Shown: positions 41,685-53,524, counted from the first letter of the stretch. The stretch: DNA of 64,000 bases from Gordonia sp. X0973 (GCF_013348785.1 NZ_CP054691.1:372001-436000), one strand, 5' to 3'. Notes: generated from the sequence alone by a model not told the origin. Numbers and translations: made by a program.

Positions 41685-41855
41685 CGCATCATCTCCTGCG
41701 TTTGGCGGGCAACAGTCCTAGCGTCCAGCGTAGTCGTCGGCCCTGGTTGTCGCCGCCGACACGCGGGGTGCGCGGCACTGCTCTGCGTCGCGGTTAGCCG
41801 ACCACATCGCGCGTACTCCCCTACGGTGGAGACAGGGACCGGGCGGGAGGCACGG

Positions 41856-42329
41856 GTGCGCGGAGACGGTGACGGTTGGGTGTTCGACCCGGACGGCTCG
41901 CGGTACTGGGGTCGCCACGGCGCGGCCGGTCTGCTGCTGCGCGCGCGGCGGGCCGACGGGGTGGCCGTCGTCCTGCTCCAGCACCGTGCTGTGTGGTCCC
42001 ATCAGGGCGGCACCTGGGCGCTGCCCGGGGGCGCCCGCGATTCCCACGAGAGCGTCGTCGACACCGCGATCCGCGAGGCCGACGAGGAGGCCGGCATCGG
42101 TCACCACGACCTGGCGGTGCGCCTGGAGGTCGTCACCGCCGAGACGGCCAGCGGATGGACCTATACGACGGTGATCGCCGACGTGGAGTCGCCGCTGGCC
42201 ACCGTCGCCAACGGCGAGTCGACCGAACTCCGCTGGGTGCCGACCGCCGACGTCGACTCATTGCCGCTGCACCCCGGTTTCGCGCGCAGCTGGGCGACGT
42301 TGCGCGCCCACCTGGACGCGCTCGCCTGA
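41856..42329 (+). CDS. MutT/Nudix hydrolase
   Basis: A 157-residue Nudix hydrolase. The Nudix box is complete, from GGARDSHESVV to READEEAGI (about residues 57-80), so the metal-binding glutamates are present. It probably hydrolyses a nucleoside triphosphate derivative, in line with its position as the mutT3 equivalent beside glnX and thiE in M. tuberculosis. Start GTG at 41856 has GGGAGG 5 nt upstream and is preferred over the GTG at 41826. Substrate not determined by sequence. Confidence 0.88.
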   Translation: MRGDGDGWVFDPDGSRYWGRHGAAGLLLRARRADGVAVVLLQHRAVWSHQGGTWALPGGARDSHESVVDTAIREADEEAGIGHHDLAVRLEVVTAETASGWTYTTVIADVESPLATVANGESTELRWVPTADVDSLPLHPGFARSWATLRAHLDALA

Positions 42330-42336
42330 ACCCGTA

Positions 42337-42807
42337 TCAGTGGGGCAGCAGGTTGGCGCCCGCGATCAGGGCGTTGCGGTTCGCCTCGTCGCCGCTCATG
42401 CCGGTGCCGATCGCCCACTTCTCGCCGATGTCGTTGCCGCACAGCAGGATCGTGGTGAACCCGCCGCCGTCGTGGCGCTGGTGGAACTGCCGGATCTCGA
42501 CGCCGGCACCGATGTCGTAGAGCATCGAGGTCAGGGCGCCGAGCTGCCCGGTCGCGCGGGCGGCGACGGAGTGGTCGCGGTCGTCGACGGCGATCGTCGC
42601 CCGGCAGTCGAGGCGGTCGCCGTCGGCCGGCGTCGCCGACCAGGCGTGCAATCGAATGGTTCCCGCATGGGCGAGACTCTGCGTGAATTCCTCGTCGGAC
42701 ATCCGGTGTGCCTCCTCGCGCAGGCCGATGGGGAGTTCGGCGGTACCCGCGAAGGATGGCTGGCTGAGGTTTCGGGTGTGCATCTGGTGTCTGCTCTCGG
42801 TCTGCAT
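42337..42807 (-). CDS. Protein with 2-isopropylmalate-synthase regulatory domain
   Basis: A 156-residue protein corresponding to the C-terminal allosteric (LeuA_dimer) domain of 2-isopropylmalate synthase without its TIM barrel. The stretch HSVAARATGQLGALTSMLYD, then GAGVEIRQFHQRHDGGGF, matches that domain, as does the earlier LDCRATIAVDDRD. In LeuA this domain binds leucine; as a free protein it may be a leucine sensor or a degenerate relict. Starts at 42807 and 42783 are both possible, neither with a strong ribosome-binding site. Converges on the Nudix gene with a 7-bp gap. Confidence 0.7.
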   Translation of the reverse strand: MQTESRHQMHTRNLSQPSFAGTAELPIGLREEAHRMSDEEFTQSLAHAGTIRLHAWSATPADGDRLDCRATIAVDDRDHSVAARATGQLGALTSMLYDIGAGVEIRQFHQRHDGGGFTTILLCGNDIGEKWAIGTGMSGDEANRNALIAGANLLPH

Positions 42808-42985
42808 GGATGATGACCGTGATGTGAACAGCGCGACTCCCGCAGCGGGGGTCGGTCGGTGAGACCCCGCTACGGGCTGGTTACGAGCTGCAAACGCACA
42901 CCGCCAAGGTAGACCCGGCCCAAACGCGGCGCAACCGCATTCCGTCGCGTCGTACAGTCGGACGGCTGCGCAGAGCCTTGATTGG

Positions 42986-42991
42986 TAGCCT
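42986..42991 (+). promoter_or_regulatory. Putative -10 element (TAGCCT) of the membrane-protein gene
   Basis: TAGCCT lies 6 nt before the ATG at 42998. Confidence 0.5.
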
Positions 42992-42997
42992 CTGCGC

Positions 42998-43717
42998 ATG
43001 ACTTCTTGGCAGCAGGGACCGCCGAACGACCCAGGTCAGGCGCAGGTTCCACAGTACGGGCCGGTGCCACAGGTACCCGGATACCCGGCGGCGCCGAACC
43101 TCGGCGATCCGCAGCAATACCCCGCCGTGCCGCAGTACGGCGCGCCGCAATACGGCGCCATTCCCGGTGTCACCGCACCCTATCCGGGCGGCGTTCCCCC
43201 GCAGTACGGCCAATTCGGCGACCCCGCGTATGCGGTGGCCTACGGTCCCCACACCCCGGAGCCGAACGGCGCGACGGGCATCATCGCGGGCATCCTCAGC
43301 CTCTTGGGCGGGGCCGCGCAGCTACTCGGAGTCATCGGAGCCATCGGTGTGCTGGCCCTGTTGTCGTCGGTCAAAGGTGCGGCAGATCTGTTGCCCGGCT
43401 GGTATTCGGCGGTGATGATCGTCATCATCGTCGTGGACCTCGTCCTCGGGGTGGCGCTGGTCACCGGTGGCGTCGGCCTGCTGATGCGCCGGCTGTGGGC
43501 GCGCATCGTCGTCGCCGCGGCCTGTGTGCTGGCGCTGATCGGAAGTATCGCCGGGCTCGTCGTCACGAACGCCATCTACGACGCGTCGCCCGCGCTATCC
43601 ACCAACCGGGGCACGGAGATCGTGTCGGGTATCGGGGGATTGATATTCCCGATCGTCACCCTGACGTTGGCGTTGCTTCCCGCCACCAAGATTTGGTGCG
43701 AGGCGCGGCGACGCTGA
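42998..43717 (+). CDS. Proline-rich four-helix membrane protein
   Basis: A 239-residue protein. The first 90 residues are proline/glutamine/tyrosine-rich with repeated PQYG and PGYP units. Four hydrophobic segments follow (near residues 93-120, 132-158, 163-188 and 205-228). Proteins with this design are common in mycolic-acid bacteria, and some sit in the cell-division or septal region, but no family function is established for this one. The ATG at 42998 has a -10-like hexamer 6 nt upstream. Confidence 0.75.
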   Translation: MTSWQQGPPNDPGQAQVPQYGPVPQVPGYPAAPNLGDPQQYPAVPQYGAPQYGAIPGVTAPYPGGVPPQYGQFGDPAYAVAYGPHTPEPNGATGIIAGILSLLGGAAQLLGVIGAIGVLALLSSVKGAADLLPGWYSAVMIVIIVVDLVLGVALVTGGVGLLMRRLWARIVVAAACVLALIGSIAGLVVTNAIYDASPALSTNRGTEIVSGIGGLIFPIVTLTLALLPATKIWCEARRR

Positions 43718-43739
43718 ACTCCGACCGAGGTTCGGTCGG

Positions 43740-44441
43740 TCAGCAGCCCAGCTGATCGGCGAGGTCGTCGAAGTCGGTGGCGTTGACGGTGAACTCGTCG
43801 TCGAATGAAGTGTCCGGCGATCCGCCCGGGCCGAACTCGTCGGGGCGGGCGACGAAAGCGGTGGCGAATCCCAGGCTCGCCGCGGCGCGCAGGTCGTACT
43901 TGTGGCAGGCGACCATCATGATCTGCTCCGGCGGGGTGTCCAGGTAGCGCGCCGCGGTCAGGTAGGTGCGCGGGTCGGGTTTGAAGGCGCCGGCCATCTC
44001 CGCGGTGAAGACCGCGTCGAACGGCAGGCCCGCATGCTTCACGATCCGCACCGCTGCGGCGACGTCGGCATTGGACAGCGTCGCCGTCGTGAAGCGGGAG
44101 CGCAGCCGGGCCAGTCCGGTCACCGAGTCGGGCCACGGCTCGAGGCGCTGCCAGCTTCGTGCGAGACCTTCGCAGAGCTCGTCGTCGGCGTCGATCCCGG
44201 CCTCGCGCAGCACCTCGTCGAGCGCGGTCCGGTAGATGGCGTGGACCGAGACCCACTGTTCGTCGGCGGGCGAATCCGGTCCGGTCTGCTCGAAATAGGC
44301 CGCACGCCAGCGGCTCACCAATTCGTCCACATCGGCGCCGGGGAAAGCCTGGCGCAGAGCCGCGCTCACCGGGGTGTAGAAATCCGTCGCGGTGCCCTGT
44401 AGATCGAAGAGAAGTGCCGAGATTTCGTTGGTGTCCCTCAC
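43740..44441 (-). CDS. Haloacid dehalogenase, type II
   Basis: A 233-residue HAD-superfamily hydrolase of the L-2-haloacid-dehalogenase type. The nucleophile aspartate is in LLFDLQGTATDFY (about residue 13). SNADVAAAVR (motif II), AGAFKPDPRTY (motif III lysine) and MMVACHKYDLRAA (motif IV region) follow in order. The GTG at 44441 has TAGCGT 7 nt upstream. It should hydrolyse a small haloacid or a related phosphorylated compound; the natural substrate is unknown. The longer frame upstream of the GTG is antisense to the DUF222 gene and was rejected. Confidence 0.85.
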   Translation of the reverse strand: MRDTNEISALLFDLQGTATDFYTPVSAALRQAFPGADVDELVSRWRAAYFEQTGPDSPADEQWVSVHAIYRTALDEVLREAGIDADDELCEGLARSWQRLEPWPDSVTGLARLRSRFTTATLSNADVAAAVRIVKHAGLPFDAVFTAEMAGAFKPDPRTYLTAARYLDTPPEQIMMVACHKYDLRAAASLGFATAFVARPDEFGPGGSPDTSFDDEFTVNATDFDDLADQLGC

Positions 44442-44448
44442 CGGTCCG

Positions 44449-44454
44449 ACGCTA
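44449..44454 (-). promoter_or_regulatory. Putative -10 element (TAGCGT) of the dehalogenase gene
   Basis: TAGCGT lies 7 nt before the GTG start at 44441 and supports that unusual start. Confidence 0.5.
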
Positions 44455-44549
44455 GACGCCGACCGGCCCGGCTTTGTCAGACCCCGTCGATAGTCTGAGC
44501 TCGTAGCACAACACGTTGATTGCGCAAGGTTGGCAGGGAGGTGAATCCG

Positions 44550-46142
44550 ATGACCGTCGAGCCCGCGTTGCCGGACGAACCCTTGTTGCCGCAGTCTCCG
44601 ACCGACCTGATCGCAACGATTCGGGCTGCCGTGGACAAGCTCGCGACCGCAGTGTGGGCGGCCGAGACCGAAGATGAGTTGCTGGCGGCCGCACGTTCCC
44701 TGGAGGCCGTGCGCTGTGCGCAGGAGGGCGTCGATGCCCAGTTGTTCACCGAGATCAACGACCGCTGTGCGTACGCTCGCGACGGTTTCACCCACCCGAT
44801 GACATGGCTGGCCAAAGGGCTGCGACTCGGTCGATCGGAAGCCAAGAAGCGGTACCGGCGCGCGGAGAAGATCGCTCGGCTCACCGGCATGACCGGGGAG
44901 ACGCGAGCACCGGAGTTTCCAGCTACGGCGGCGGCTGTGGCCGAGGGCGTTGTCAGTGGTGCCCACGTCGACGAGATCCGCGCCGTCATCCGCCGGATTC
45001 CGGCCAAGTTGCCCGTCGAGGTCGTCGAGCAGGCCGAGCGGGACCTGGCCGCGATGGCGGCCGACCTGACCCCGCAGGAGCTTCGTAAGGCCGGGATTTG
45101 CCTGCTGACTTACCTCGACCCCGACGGGGCCCTATGTGACGAGCGGGACCGCAAGCGTCAGCGCACGATCACCATCGGGAGCCAGGACCAGCAGCTGATG
45201 TCCAGGCTCCTGGGGAACCTCACCCCGACGCTGCGCGCGAAGATCGAGCTGATCTTCGCCGGTATGGCCGCACCGGGAATGAACAACCGTGACGACGACG
45301 AGCAGCAGCGCCTATTCGGTTCGATCGACGAGCTGGGGTCTGACGACGCGTCGCAGGCGCGACTGGCCGACGCCCGGCAACGGGATCGACGCAGCCCAGA
45401 GCAGCGCGCCCACGATGCGCTCGAGGCGATGTGCGACTACGTCATCGGTCACGAGGGACTCGGCAGGCCGAATCGCATCGCCACCCAGCTGGTGTTCACC
45501 GCCCCGCTCGCCGACATCGTCAAGCGCGCGGGGACCGCCCTGTCCACGACCGGCACCTTGGTCCCAGTCCGCGACCTGGTGGAGTTGGCCGCCCGGGCCG
45601 ACCAGTCGCTCGTCGTATTCCAGAATCACACCACCGAGGTGCTGTATCACGGCCGCTCCAAGCGGAAGGCCACCTTCGGTCAGCGCCTGGCGATCTTCGC
45701 CCGGGATCGTGGCGGTACGGCCCCCGACGACGACACCCCATTCATCTTCACCGAGGCCCACCACCTGCCCGACTGGGCCAAGGGCGGACGCACCGACGTC
45801 GACAAGCTGGCTGCCGCCTCGGGTCGTCACAACCGCCGGGTCGGCGACGGGCCCGGCCAGTGGGAGACGACCTTCCGACGGCACGGGCCGCAGGCCGGAC
45901 GAGTCGAATGGCGGTTGCGCGACGGCCGCGGCGAGCTCGGCCGGCCGAGGATCAACGACAGCCATCATCCGCAGGACCTCGCCCATCAGAGCATCCGGCG
46001 ATTGCGGGCCCGGTTCACCGAAGGGGACCCGACCCGCCCGAATCGGAACCGCGTGAACTCGACCCCGGTCAAGCCGGTCCCGAGTGAGACGTCGGGCGTG
46101 GAAGCGCGGCTGTGTACCCGGCTCGGCTACGCCATCCTGTGA
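44550..46142 (+). CDS. DUF222 (13E12-repeat) protein with degenerate HNH domain
   Basis: A 530-residue protein of the DUF222/13E12 family, which is abundant in actinobacteria and usually ends in an HNH nuclease domain. The DUF222 part spans about residues 15-310. Near residue 400 the HNH region keeps RLAIFARDRGGT … HHLPDWAKGGRTDVDKLA but lacks the cysteines that normally bind zinc (one would expect C-x-x-P-x-C before HH). So it may bind metal differently or have lost nuclease activity. The ATG at 44550 has GGGAGG 9 nt upstream. Family members are often multicopy and mobile-like; function unknown. Confidence 0.88.
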   Translation: MTVEPALPDEPLLPQSPTDLIATIRAAVDKLATAVWAAETEDELLAAARSLEAVRCAQEGVDAQLFTEINDRCAYARDGFTHPMTWLAKGLRLGRSEAKKRYRRAEKIARLTGMTGETRAPEFPATAAAVAEGVVSGAHVDEIRAVIRRIPAKLPVEVVEQAERDLAAMAADLTPQELRKAGICLLTYLDPDGALCDERDRKRQRTITIGSQDQQLMSRLLGNLTPTLRAKIELIFAGMAAPGMNNRDDDEQQRLFGSIDELGSDDASQARLADARQRDRRSPEQRAHDALEAMCDYVIGHEGLGRPNRIATQLVFTAPLADIVKRAGTALSTTGTLVPVRDLVELAARADQSLVVFQNHTTEVLYHGRSKRKATFGQRLAIFARDRGGTAPDDDTPFIFTEAHHLPDWAKGGRTDVDKLAAASGRHNRRVGDGPGQWETTFRRHGPQAGRVEWRLRDGRGELGRPRINDSHHPQDLAHQSIRRLRARFTEGDPTRPNRNRVNSTPVKPVPSETSGVEARLCTRLGYAIL

Positions 46143-46151
46143 CGAGTGAGG

Positions 46152-46817
46152 TCAGGCATTGATCGCCGCACGCAACGCTTCTGCTGCTGCCTTCGGGTCG
46201 TCGGCCGCGGTGAGGGCGCGCACGACGACGATCCGCCGCGCTCCGGCAGCCACGACCTCGGGCGCGCGCTGCTCGTCGATGCCGCCGATGGCGAACCACG
46301 GCCGATCGGTCCCCAGCGCGGCGGCATGGTCGACCAGGTCGAGGCCCGTCCCGGCCCGCCCCGGCTTGGTGGGGGTCGCCCAGCAGGGGCCGACGCAGAA
46401 GTAGTCGACGGCCGGGTCCACGGCCGCCGCCGATGCCTGCGCGGCGTCGTGGCTCGACAGGCCGAGGATGACGTCGTCGCCGACCAGTCGTCGGGCCGTC
46501 GCCGGGGGGAGATCGTCCTGTCCGACGTGGAGGATGTCGGCTCCGGCGACCACCGCGATGTCGGCCCGGTCGTTGACGGCCAGCAGTGCGCCGGCGCGCG
46601 TCGTCAGCTCCTTGAGCGCGGCCAGCAACTCCAGTTCCGGACCGGCCTCCAGGGCCCCGAACCGCTGTTCGCCCGGCGATCCCTTGTCGCGCAGCTGCAC
46701 GATGTCCACCCCGCCGTCGAGGGCGGCGGCGACGAAATCGAGCAGGTCGCCGCGTTCCCGGCGGGCATCGGTGCAGAGGTACAGCACGGCGGTGGCGAGA
46801 CGCTCGCGGCGGTTCAT
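46152..46817 (-). CDS. thiE: Thiamine-phosphate synthase
   Basis: A 221-residue TIM-barrel enzyme that joins the thiazole and pyrimidine halves to give thiamine phosphate. [10 protein letters not shown] (substrate-binding), [53 protein letters not shown] and WFAIGGI follow the family order. The ATG at 46817 has TACCGT 7 nt upstream. It is divergent from thiO across only 29 bp, with the two -10-like hexamers almost touching. Confidence 0.94.
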   Translation of the reverse strand: MNRRERLATAVLYLCTDARRERGDLLDFVAAALDGGVDIVQLRDKGSPGEQRFGALEAGPELELLAALKELTTRAGALLAVNDRADIAVVAGADILHVGQDDLPPATARRLVGDDVILGLSSHDAAQASAAAVDPAVDYFCVGPCWATPTKPGRAGTGLDLVDHAAALGTDRPWFAIGGIDEQRAPEVVAAGARRIVVVRALTAADDPKAAAEALRAAINA

Positions 46818-46824
46818 GGGATCA

Positions 46825-46830
46825 ACGGTA
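46825..46830 (-). promoter_or_regulatory. Putative -10 element (TACCGT) of thiE
   Basis: TACCGT is 7 nt before the thiE ATG. It lies 4 bp from the opposing thiO hexamer. Confidence 0.55.
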
Positions 46831-46834
46831 GCGA

Positions 46835-46840
46835 TACGCT
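46835..46840 (+). promoter_or_regulatory. Putative -10 element (TACGCT) of thiO
   Basis: TACGCT lies 6 nt before the GTG at 46847, favouring this start over the adjacent ATG. Confidence 0.5.
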
Positions 46841-46846
46841 GCTGAG

Positions 46847-47878
46847 GTGATGGACACCGCGCGCCGACCGACCCTCGCGGTGATCGGCGGGGGCATCATC
46901 GGGCGGATCTGCGCATTGGCCGCCGCTGACGCCGGGTGGCAGGTCGACGTCTACGACGCCGGCCCGACACGACGCGCGGCACAGGTGGCCGGGGGCATGC
47001 TCGGCGCGCTCGGCGAGGGCCATCCGGGTGAGGGCCGACTGCTGGACCGGTCGGCGGCATCGTCGGCGATGTGGCCGGACTGGATCGACCGGCTCGGCGA
47101 TCCGGGGATCCGCACGGCCGAGGACTCGCTGATCGTCGCCACCACCGCGGCCGACGGCGAATACCTGCGGCAGATGGCCCAATTCGTGTGGTCCGAGCAG
47201 GTGGGCGGGGACCGGCTGCGCCCGCTGCGGGCGCGCGAGGCCAGGGCGTTGGAACGCTCGCTGTCCACCCGCGTCCACAGCGGCTACCTCGCCGTCGGCG
47301 AAGGTGCGCTGGACAACCGGCGCCTGCTCGCCGCGCTGCGCATCGCCCTCGTCGACGCCGGGGCGCATTGGCATCGCATCGCGATCACCGCTCTCTCCGA
47401 TGTGACCGCCGACCAGGTGCTCGTCGCGGCGGGAATGGCGACGCCGCGACTGCTGCCCGAGATCGCACTGGTCCCGGCGAAAGGCGAAATCCTGCGCCTG
47501 CACCGCAACCGCGAGTCGGTGCCGGTCCCGACGAGGGTCGTGCGCGCCCGCGTCGAGGGGCGCGACGTCTACCTCGTGCCGCGTGCCGACGGCGTCGTCG
47601 TCGGCGCGACCCAGTACGAGCCGTCGGCCCTCGACGACCACGCGCCCCGCGCCGGCGGGGTCGCGGACCTGCTGGCCGACGCCGTCGAGATCATGCCCGG
47701 TCTGGCCACCTACGACCTCGCCGAGGCCGCGGCGGGTATCCGACCCTGCTCGGCCGACGGGCTGCCGATCATCGAGCGCGTCGACGCGCGCACGGTCGTC
47801 GCCGCGGGGCACGGCCGCAACGGGATCGTGCTCGCGCCCGACACCGCGGCCCGCGTCGTGCGCCTGCTGGCGGGCTAA
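46847..47878 (+). CDS. thiO: Glycine oxidase of thiamine synthesis
   Basis: A 343-residue FAD-dependent amine oxidase that turns glycine into the dehydroglycine used by ThiG. The dinucleotide motif [20 protein letters not shown] lies near the N-terminus, [11 protein letters not shown] follows, and [13 protein letters not shown] with [15 protein letters not shown] closes the FAD site. First gene of thiO-thiS-thiG. Start GTG at 46847 or ATG at 46850; the hexamer spacing favours the former. Confidence 0.92.
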   Translation: MMDTARRPTLAVIGGGIIGRICALAAADAGWQVDVYDAGPTRRAAQVAGGMLGALGEGHPGEGRLLDRSAASSAMWPDWIDRLGDPGIRTAEDSLIVATTAADGEYLRQMAQFVWSEQVGGDRLRPLRAREARALERSLSTRVHSGYLAVGEGALDNRRLLAALRIALVDAGAHWHRIAITALSDVTADQVLVAAGMATPRLLPEIALVPAKGEILRLHRNRESVPVPTRVVRARVEGRDVYLVPRADGVVVGATQYEPSALDDHAPRAGGVADLLADAVEIMPGLATYDLAEAAAGIRPCSADGLPIIERVDARTVVAAGHGRNGIVLAPDTAARVVRLLAG

Positions 47879-47881
47879 CCT
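47876..47881 (+). promoter_or_regulatory. Putative -10 element (TAACCT) of thiS
   Basis: TAACCT overlaps the thiO stop and lies 6 nt before the thiS ATG, so thiS-thiG may also be made from an internal leaderless promoter. Confidence 0.45.
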
Positions 47882-47887
47882 GGATCC

Positions 47888-48866
<979 letters not shown>

Positions 48867-48875
48867 TCCCGTGCG

Positions 48876-50219
48876 CTACGCCAGTTGCGGTTCGGCACCG
48901 CGGTTCGGCGTCTTGGTGCCGCGGATGGAGACGCCGGCCGTCTCGCGCAGGAAGCACAGCGCGACCATCCCGATCACGCATGCGCCCATCATGTAGGCGG
49001 CGGGGAAGAGGGACCAGCCGCTCTTGGCGACCACCCAATCGTTGACGAGCGGAGCGGTACCGCCGAAGGCCGCCGTCGAGACGTTGTAGGAGATGGCGAA
49101 GCCGGCGTAGCGGGCCTGGGTGGGGAACATCGCCGGGAAGGTCGCCGAGATGGTGGACAGCTGCGGGATGTAGAGCAGCCCCAGCACGGCGAATCCGACT
49201 ATCGCCCAACCGAATCCGCGACCCATCAACCAGTACATCGGCAACGCGAAGACGAACAGGCCGGTCAGGGAGATCCACCACATCGGCTTGCGCCCGACCC
49301 GATCCGAGCGGGCGCCGAAGACGGGGATCATGACCATCATCAACAGCTGGCCGATCAGGACTACCACCGAGCTGCCCTTCTCGGACAGCCCGATCGTGTT
49401 CCGCAGATAAGCCGGTTGGTAGGCCAGCAGCGTGTAGTTGCAGACGTTGAGCGCGACGACCATCCCGAACATGATCAGGATCGGCTTCCAGTACCGCACG
49501 ACGGTACGGCGCAGCGCGCCCCACGTCGACACCGCGGTCTGGTCGGTCTTGCTGCTGACCTCGTCGAACACCGGTGAATCGTTCAACCGCGACCGCAGGT
49601 AGAGCCCGACCAGCCCGAGCGGCAGGGCCAGCAGGAAGGGCAGGCGCCACCCCCAGGTCGACATCGCGTCGTGGGACAACACCAGTTCCAGGATCAGGAC
49701 TATCGCGGTTCCGCCGGCGAACCCGGCCATCGTGCCGACTTCGAGGAAGCTCCCGTAGCGGCCGCGTTTGGCGTCGGGGGCGTACTCGGCCATGAAGGTC
49801 GCGGCGCCGCCGTATTCGCCTCCGGTGGAGAATCCCTGCACCACGCGCAGGGAGATCAGCAGGATCGGCGCCCACACCCCGACGACCGCATGCGTGGGGA
49901 GCACGCCGATCAGCGCGGTCGCCAGCGAGATCAGCAGGATCGTGAGCGCGAGGACGTGTTTGCGGCCGATCCGATCCCCGATCGGCCCCCAGATGAAGCC
50001 GCCGAGTGGGCGCAGGACAAAGGAGACGGCGAAGCCGAGCATCGTGCCGATGCTGCCGAGGGTTCCCGGGAAGAAGGCGTGCGTGAGGTAGGTGGTGGTC
50101 GCGGCGTACACGCCGTAGTCGAACCACTCGGTGGCATTGCCGATCGCCGACGCCGCGATGGCCCGGTGGACCGTTTGCTGCGTCGGCACATGCTGCTGCG
50201 TGGATTGCGCGGCTACCAC
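48876..50219 (-). CDS. MHS-family MFS transporter (ProP-like)
   Basis: A 447-residue 12-helix transporter of the metabolite:H+ symporter branch. ASAIGNATEWFDYGVYA at helix 1, GPIGDRIGRKHVLAL in loop 2-3 and VVQGFSTGGEYGGAATFMAEYAP at helix 5 are the family marks. The branch imports proline, betaine, citrate, ketoglutarate or shikimate. Its position between thiG and thiD is suggestive of precursor uptake, but no riboswitch precedes it and the substrate is not readable. The GTG at 50219 is the start; the next possibilities are well inside helix 1. Confidence 0.85.
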   Translation of the reverse strand: MVAAQSTQQHVPTQQTVHRAIAASAIGNATEWFDYGVYAATTTYLTHAFFPGTLGSIGTMLGFAVSFVLRPLGGFIWGPIGDRIGRKHVLALTILLISLATALIGVLPTHAVVGVWAPILLISLRVVQGFSTGGEYGGAATFMAEYAPDAKRGRYGSFLEVGTMAGFAGGTAIVLILELVLSHDAMSTWGWRLPFLLALPLGLVGLYLRSRLNDSPVFDEVSSKTDQTAVSTWGALRRTVVRYWKPILIMFGMVVALNVCNYTLLAYQPAYLRNTIGLSEKGSSVVVLIGQLLMMVMIPVFGARSDRVGRKPMWWISLTGLFVFALPMYWLMGRGFGWAIVGFAVLGLLYIPQLSTISATFPAMFPTQARYAGFAISYNVSTAAFGGTAPLVNDWVVAKSGWSLFPAAYMMGACVIGMVALCFLRETAGVSIRGTKTPNRGAEPQLA

Positions 50220-50282
50220 TCCCGAGGCGACGAATCGCCGGATCGACTGTTCTTGGTTACGTGCGTGGACTCTGCTGCGACC

Positions 50283-51155
50283 CTACCGACTTTCGCCGAA
50301 TCCGCCACCCACCCGCCACAGCGGGTTCACCGGCCCGTGCCCCTCGCCGAGCGGGTAGGCGGCCCGCAGACAGCGCGTCACCCACCCCTTCGCGAACCGC
50401 AGCGCGTCGGGTACCGAGTAACCGTGCGCCAAGGCCGCCGTGAGCCCCGCGGCCAAGGTGTCCCCGGCACCGTGGTCGTGCGGGGTGTCGATGCGCTCGT
50501 GGTCGATCTCGAGGAATTCGGCCCCGTCGTAGAGCAGGTCGGGGCTGTGATCGCTGGAGCGCAGGTGCCCGCCCTTCACCAGCGCCCACCGCGCGCCCAA
50601 GTCGTGCAACGCCCGCGCCGCGGCGCGCTGGGACTCCCCGTCGACGACCTCGATCCCGGTGATCAACGCGACCTCGTCGAGGTTGGGGGTGACGACGGTG
50701 GCGCGCGGGATCAGCTTGCCGCGCAGGTCGTCGAGGGCGTCGGCGGCCAGCAGCGGGTCGCCGTGCATCGACGCGCAGACGGGATCGACGACGAGCGGGA
50801 TCGGCCCGTCGCCGCCGGTGCCCAATTCCACACAGGCGTCGACGACCGCGTCGATGATGGCGCCGGAGGCGAGCATGCCCGTCTTGGCCGCACCAACTCC
50901 TATGTCGGTGACGACGGCCCGGATCTGGTCGGCGACGATCGGCGGATCGATCTCCTGGAACCCGGACACACCCGTCGAGTTCTGCACGGTGACGGCCGTC
51001 ACGGCCACGCAGGCGTGCACGCCCATCAACGCGAAGCTGCGCATGTCGGCCTGGATGCCGGCACCGCCGCCGGAGTCCGAGCCGGCGATGGTCAGCACCC
51101 GCACGGGCGTCTCACCCTCGGGGCCGACGGGGAGCAGCTCGGGGGTCTGACTCAT
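50283..51155 (-). CDS. thiD: Hydroxymethylpyrimidine/phosphomethylpyrimidine kinase
   Basis: A 290-residue ribokinase-like enzyme that phosphorylates the pyrimidine half of thiamine twice. VLTIAGSDSGGGAGIQADMR is the substrate-binding start. TAVTVQNSTGV, TGMLAS, LVVDPVCASMHGDPLL and HDHGAGDTLAAGLTAALAHG (catalytic Asp and anion hole) follow. It starts 2 bp after the thiC stop, so both lie under the riboswitch. The longer frame upstream runs antisense through thiC and was rejected. Confidence 0.95.
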   Translation of the reverse strand: MSQTPELLPVGPEGETPVRVLTIAGSDSGGGAGIQADMRSFALMGVHACVAVTAVTVQNSTGVSGFQEIDPPIVADQIRAVVTDIGVGAAKTGMLASGAIIDAVVDACVELGTGGDGPIPLVVDPVCASMHGDPLLAADALDDLRGKLIPRATVVTPNLDEVALITGIEVVDGESQRAAARALHDLGARWALVKGGHLRSSDHSPDLLYDGAEFLEIDHERIDTPHDHGAGDTLAAGLTAALAHGYSVPDALRFAKGWVTRCLRAAYPLGEGHGPVNPLWRVGGGFGESR

Positions 51156-51157
51156 GC

Positions 51158-52906
<1,749 letters not shown>

Positions 52907-53111
52907 GCGTTATCTGGTTGTGGATGCGGAAAGCCGCGCGTCCAGAGTACGGCAGGAGGCGGCGTCGATGTGGCCTACGGTCACCGGGGAGTCTCGGCTC
53001 GGCGTCGAGTCAATCGTCACTCCTATCACTTGCGTCACACCGGGTATAGTGTGAGTGATGTCACAAGCGCAACGAGCGCGTCGGACCGGGGAAACTCGTA
53101 GGGAGGCAGTG

Positions 53112-53468
53112 ATGGCGTTTCGGAAGAAGTCGGCACAACAGGCGGCGCCCACGCCGTCCGCCCAGGTCATGGCGCAAATCAGCCAGATCCAGCACAACCC
53201 GGACCGGGAACGGTTCGAACTCTGGGTCGCGGGCGATCTCGTCGGAGTTCTGGGCTACCACGCCGAGAAGGACGAGGCGGGTGAAGTCGTCACCGTGCTG
53301 CACACCGTGCTCTACGACGAGTACACCGGCCAGGGTCTGGCGACCCGCCTCACCGGCAGTGCCGTCGACTACATCAAGCAGACCGGCGCGCGGCTGCGCC
53401 CGGTGTGCACCTTCACCCGTCACTACCTGGACAACCATCCGGGAGTGGTCCCACTCGCGGCGGTCTGA
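53112..53468 (+). CDS. Small GNAT-fold acetyltransferase (YjdJ type)
   Basis: A 118-residue protein of the short GNAT group (Acetyltransf_CG). The acetyl-CoA-binding turn is in DEYTGQGLATRLTGSAVDYI (Q/R-x-x-G-x-G/A pattern, about residues 75-94), followed by CTFTRHYLDNHPG, a family-typical end with a histidine-proline pair. Basic N-terminal tail. The ATG at 53112 has GGAGG 5 nt upstream. Substrate unknown; these proteins act on small metabolites or carbocations, and some on CoA-linked compounds. Confidence 0.82.
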   Translation: MAFRKKSAQQAAPTPSAQVMAQISQIQHNPDRERFELWVAGDLVGVLGYHAEKDEAGEVVTVLHTVLYDEYTGQGLATRLTGSAVDYIKQTGARLRPVCTFTRHYLDNHPGVVPLAAV

Positions 53469-53500
53469 GTCGCGTCAGCGTCACGGGGTCGACGGGAAGA

Positions 53501-53519
53501 TTAGGTTACGCTAACCTAC
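53501..53519 (+). promoter_or_regulatory. IdeR/DtxR iron box
   Basis: TTAGGTTACGCTAACCTAC matches the 19-bp iron-box palindrome of DtxR/IdeR regulators at nearly every position. It contains the -10-like TAACCT (53512-53517), 7 nt before the next start codon, so iron-loaded IdeR would cover the promoter directly. Confidence 0.93.
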
Positions 53520-53524
53520 TCTGC

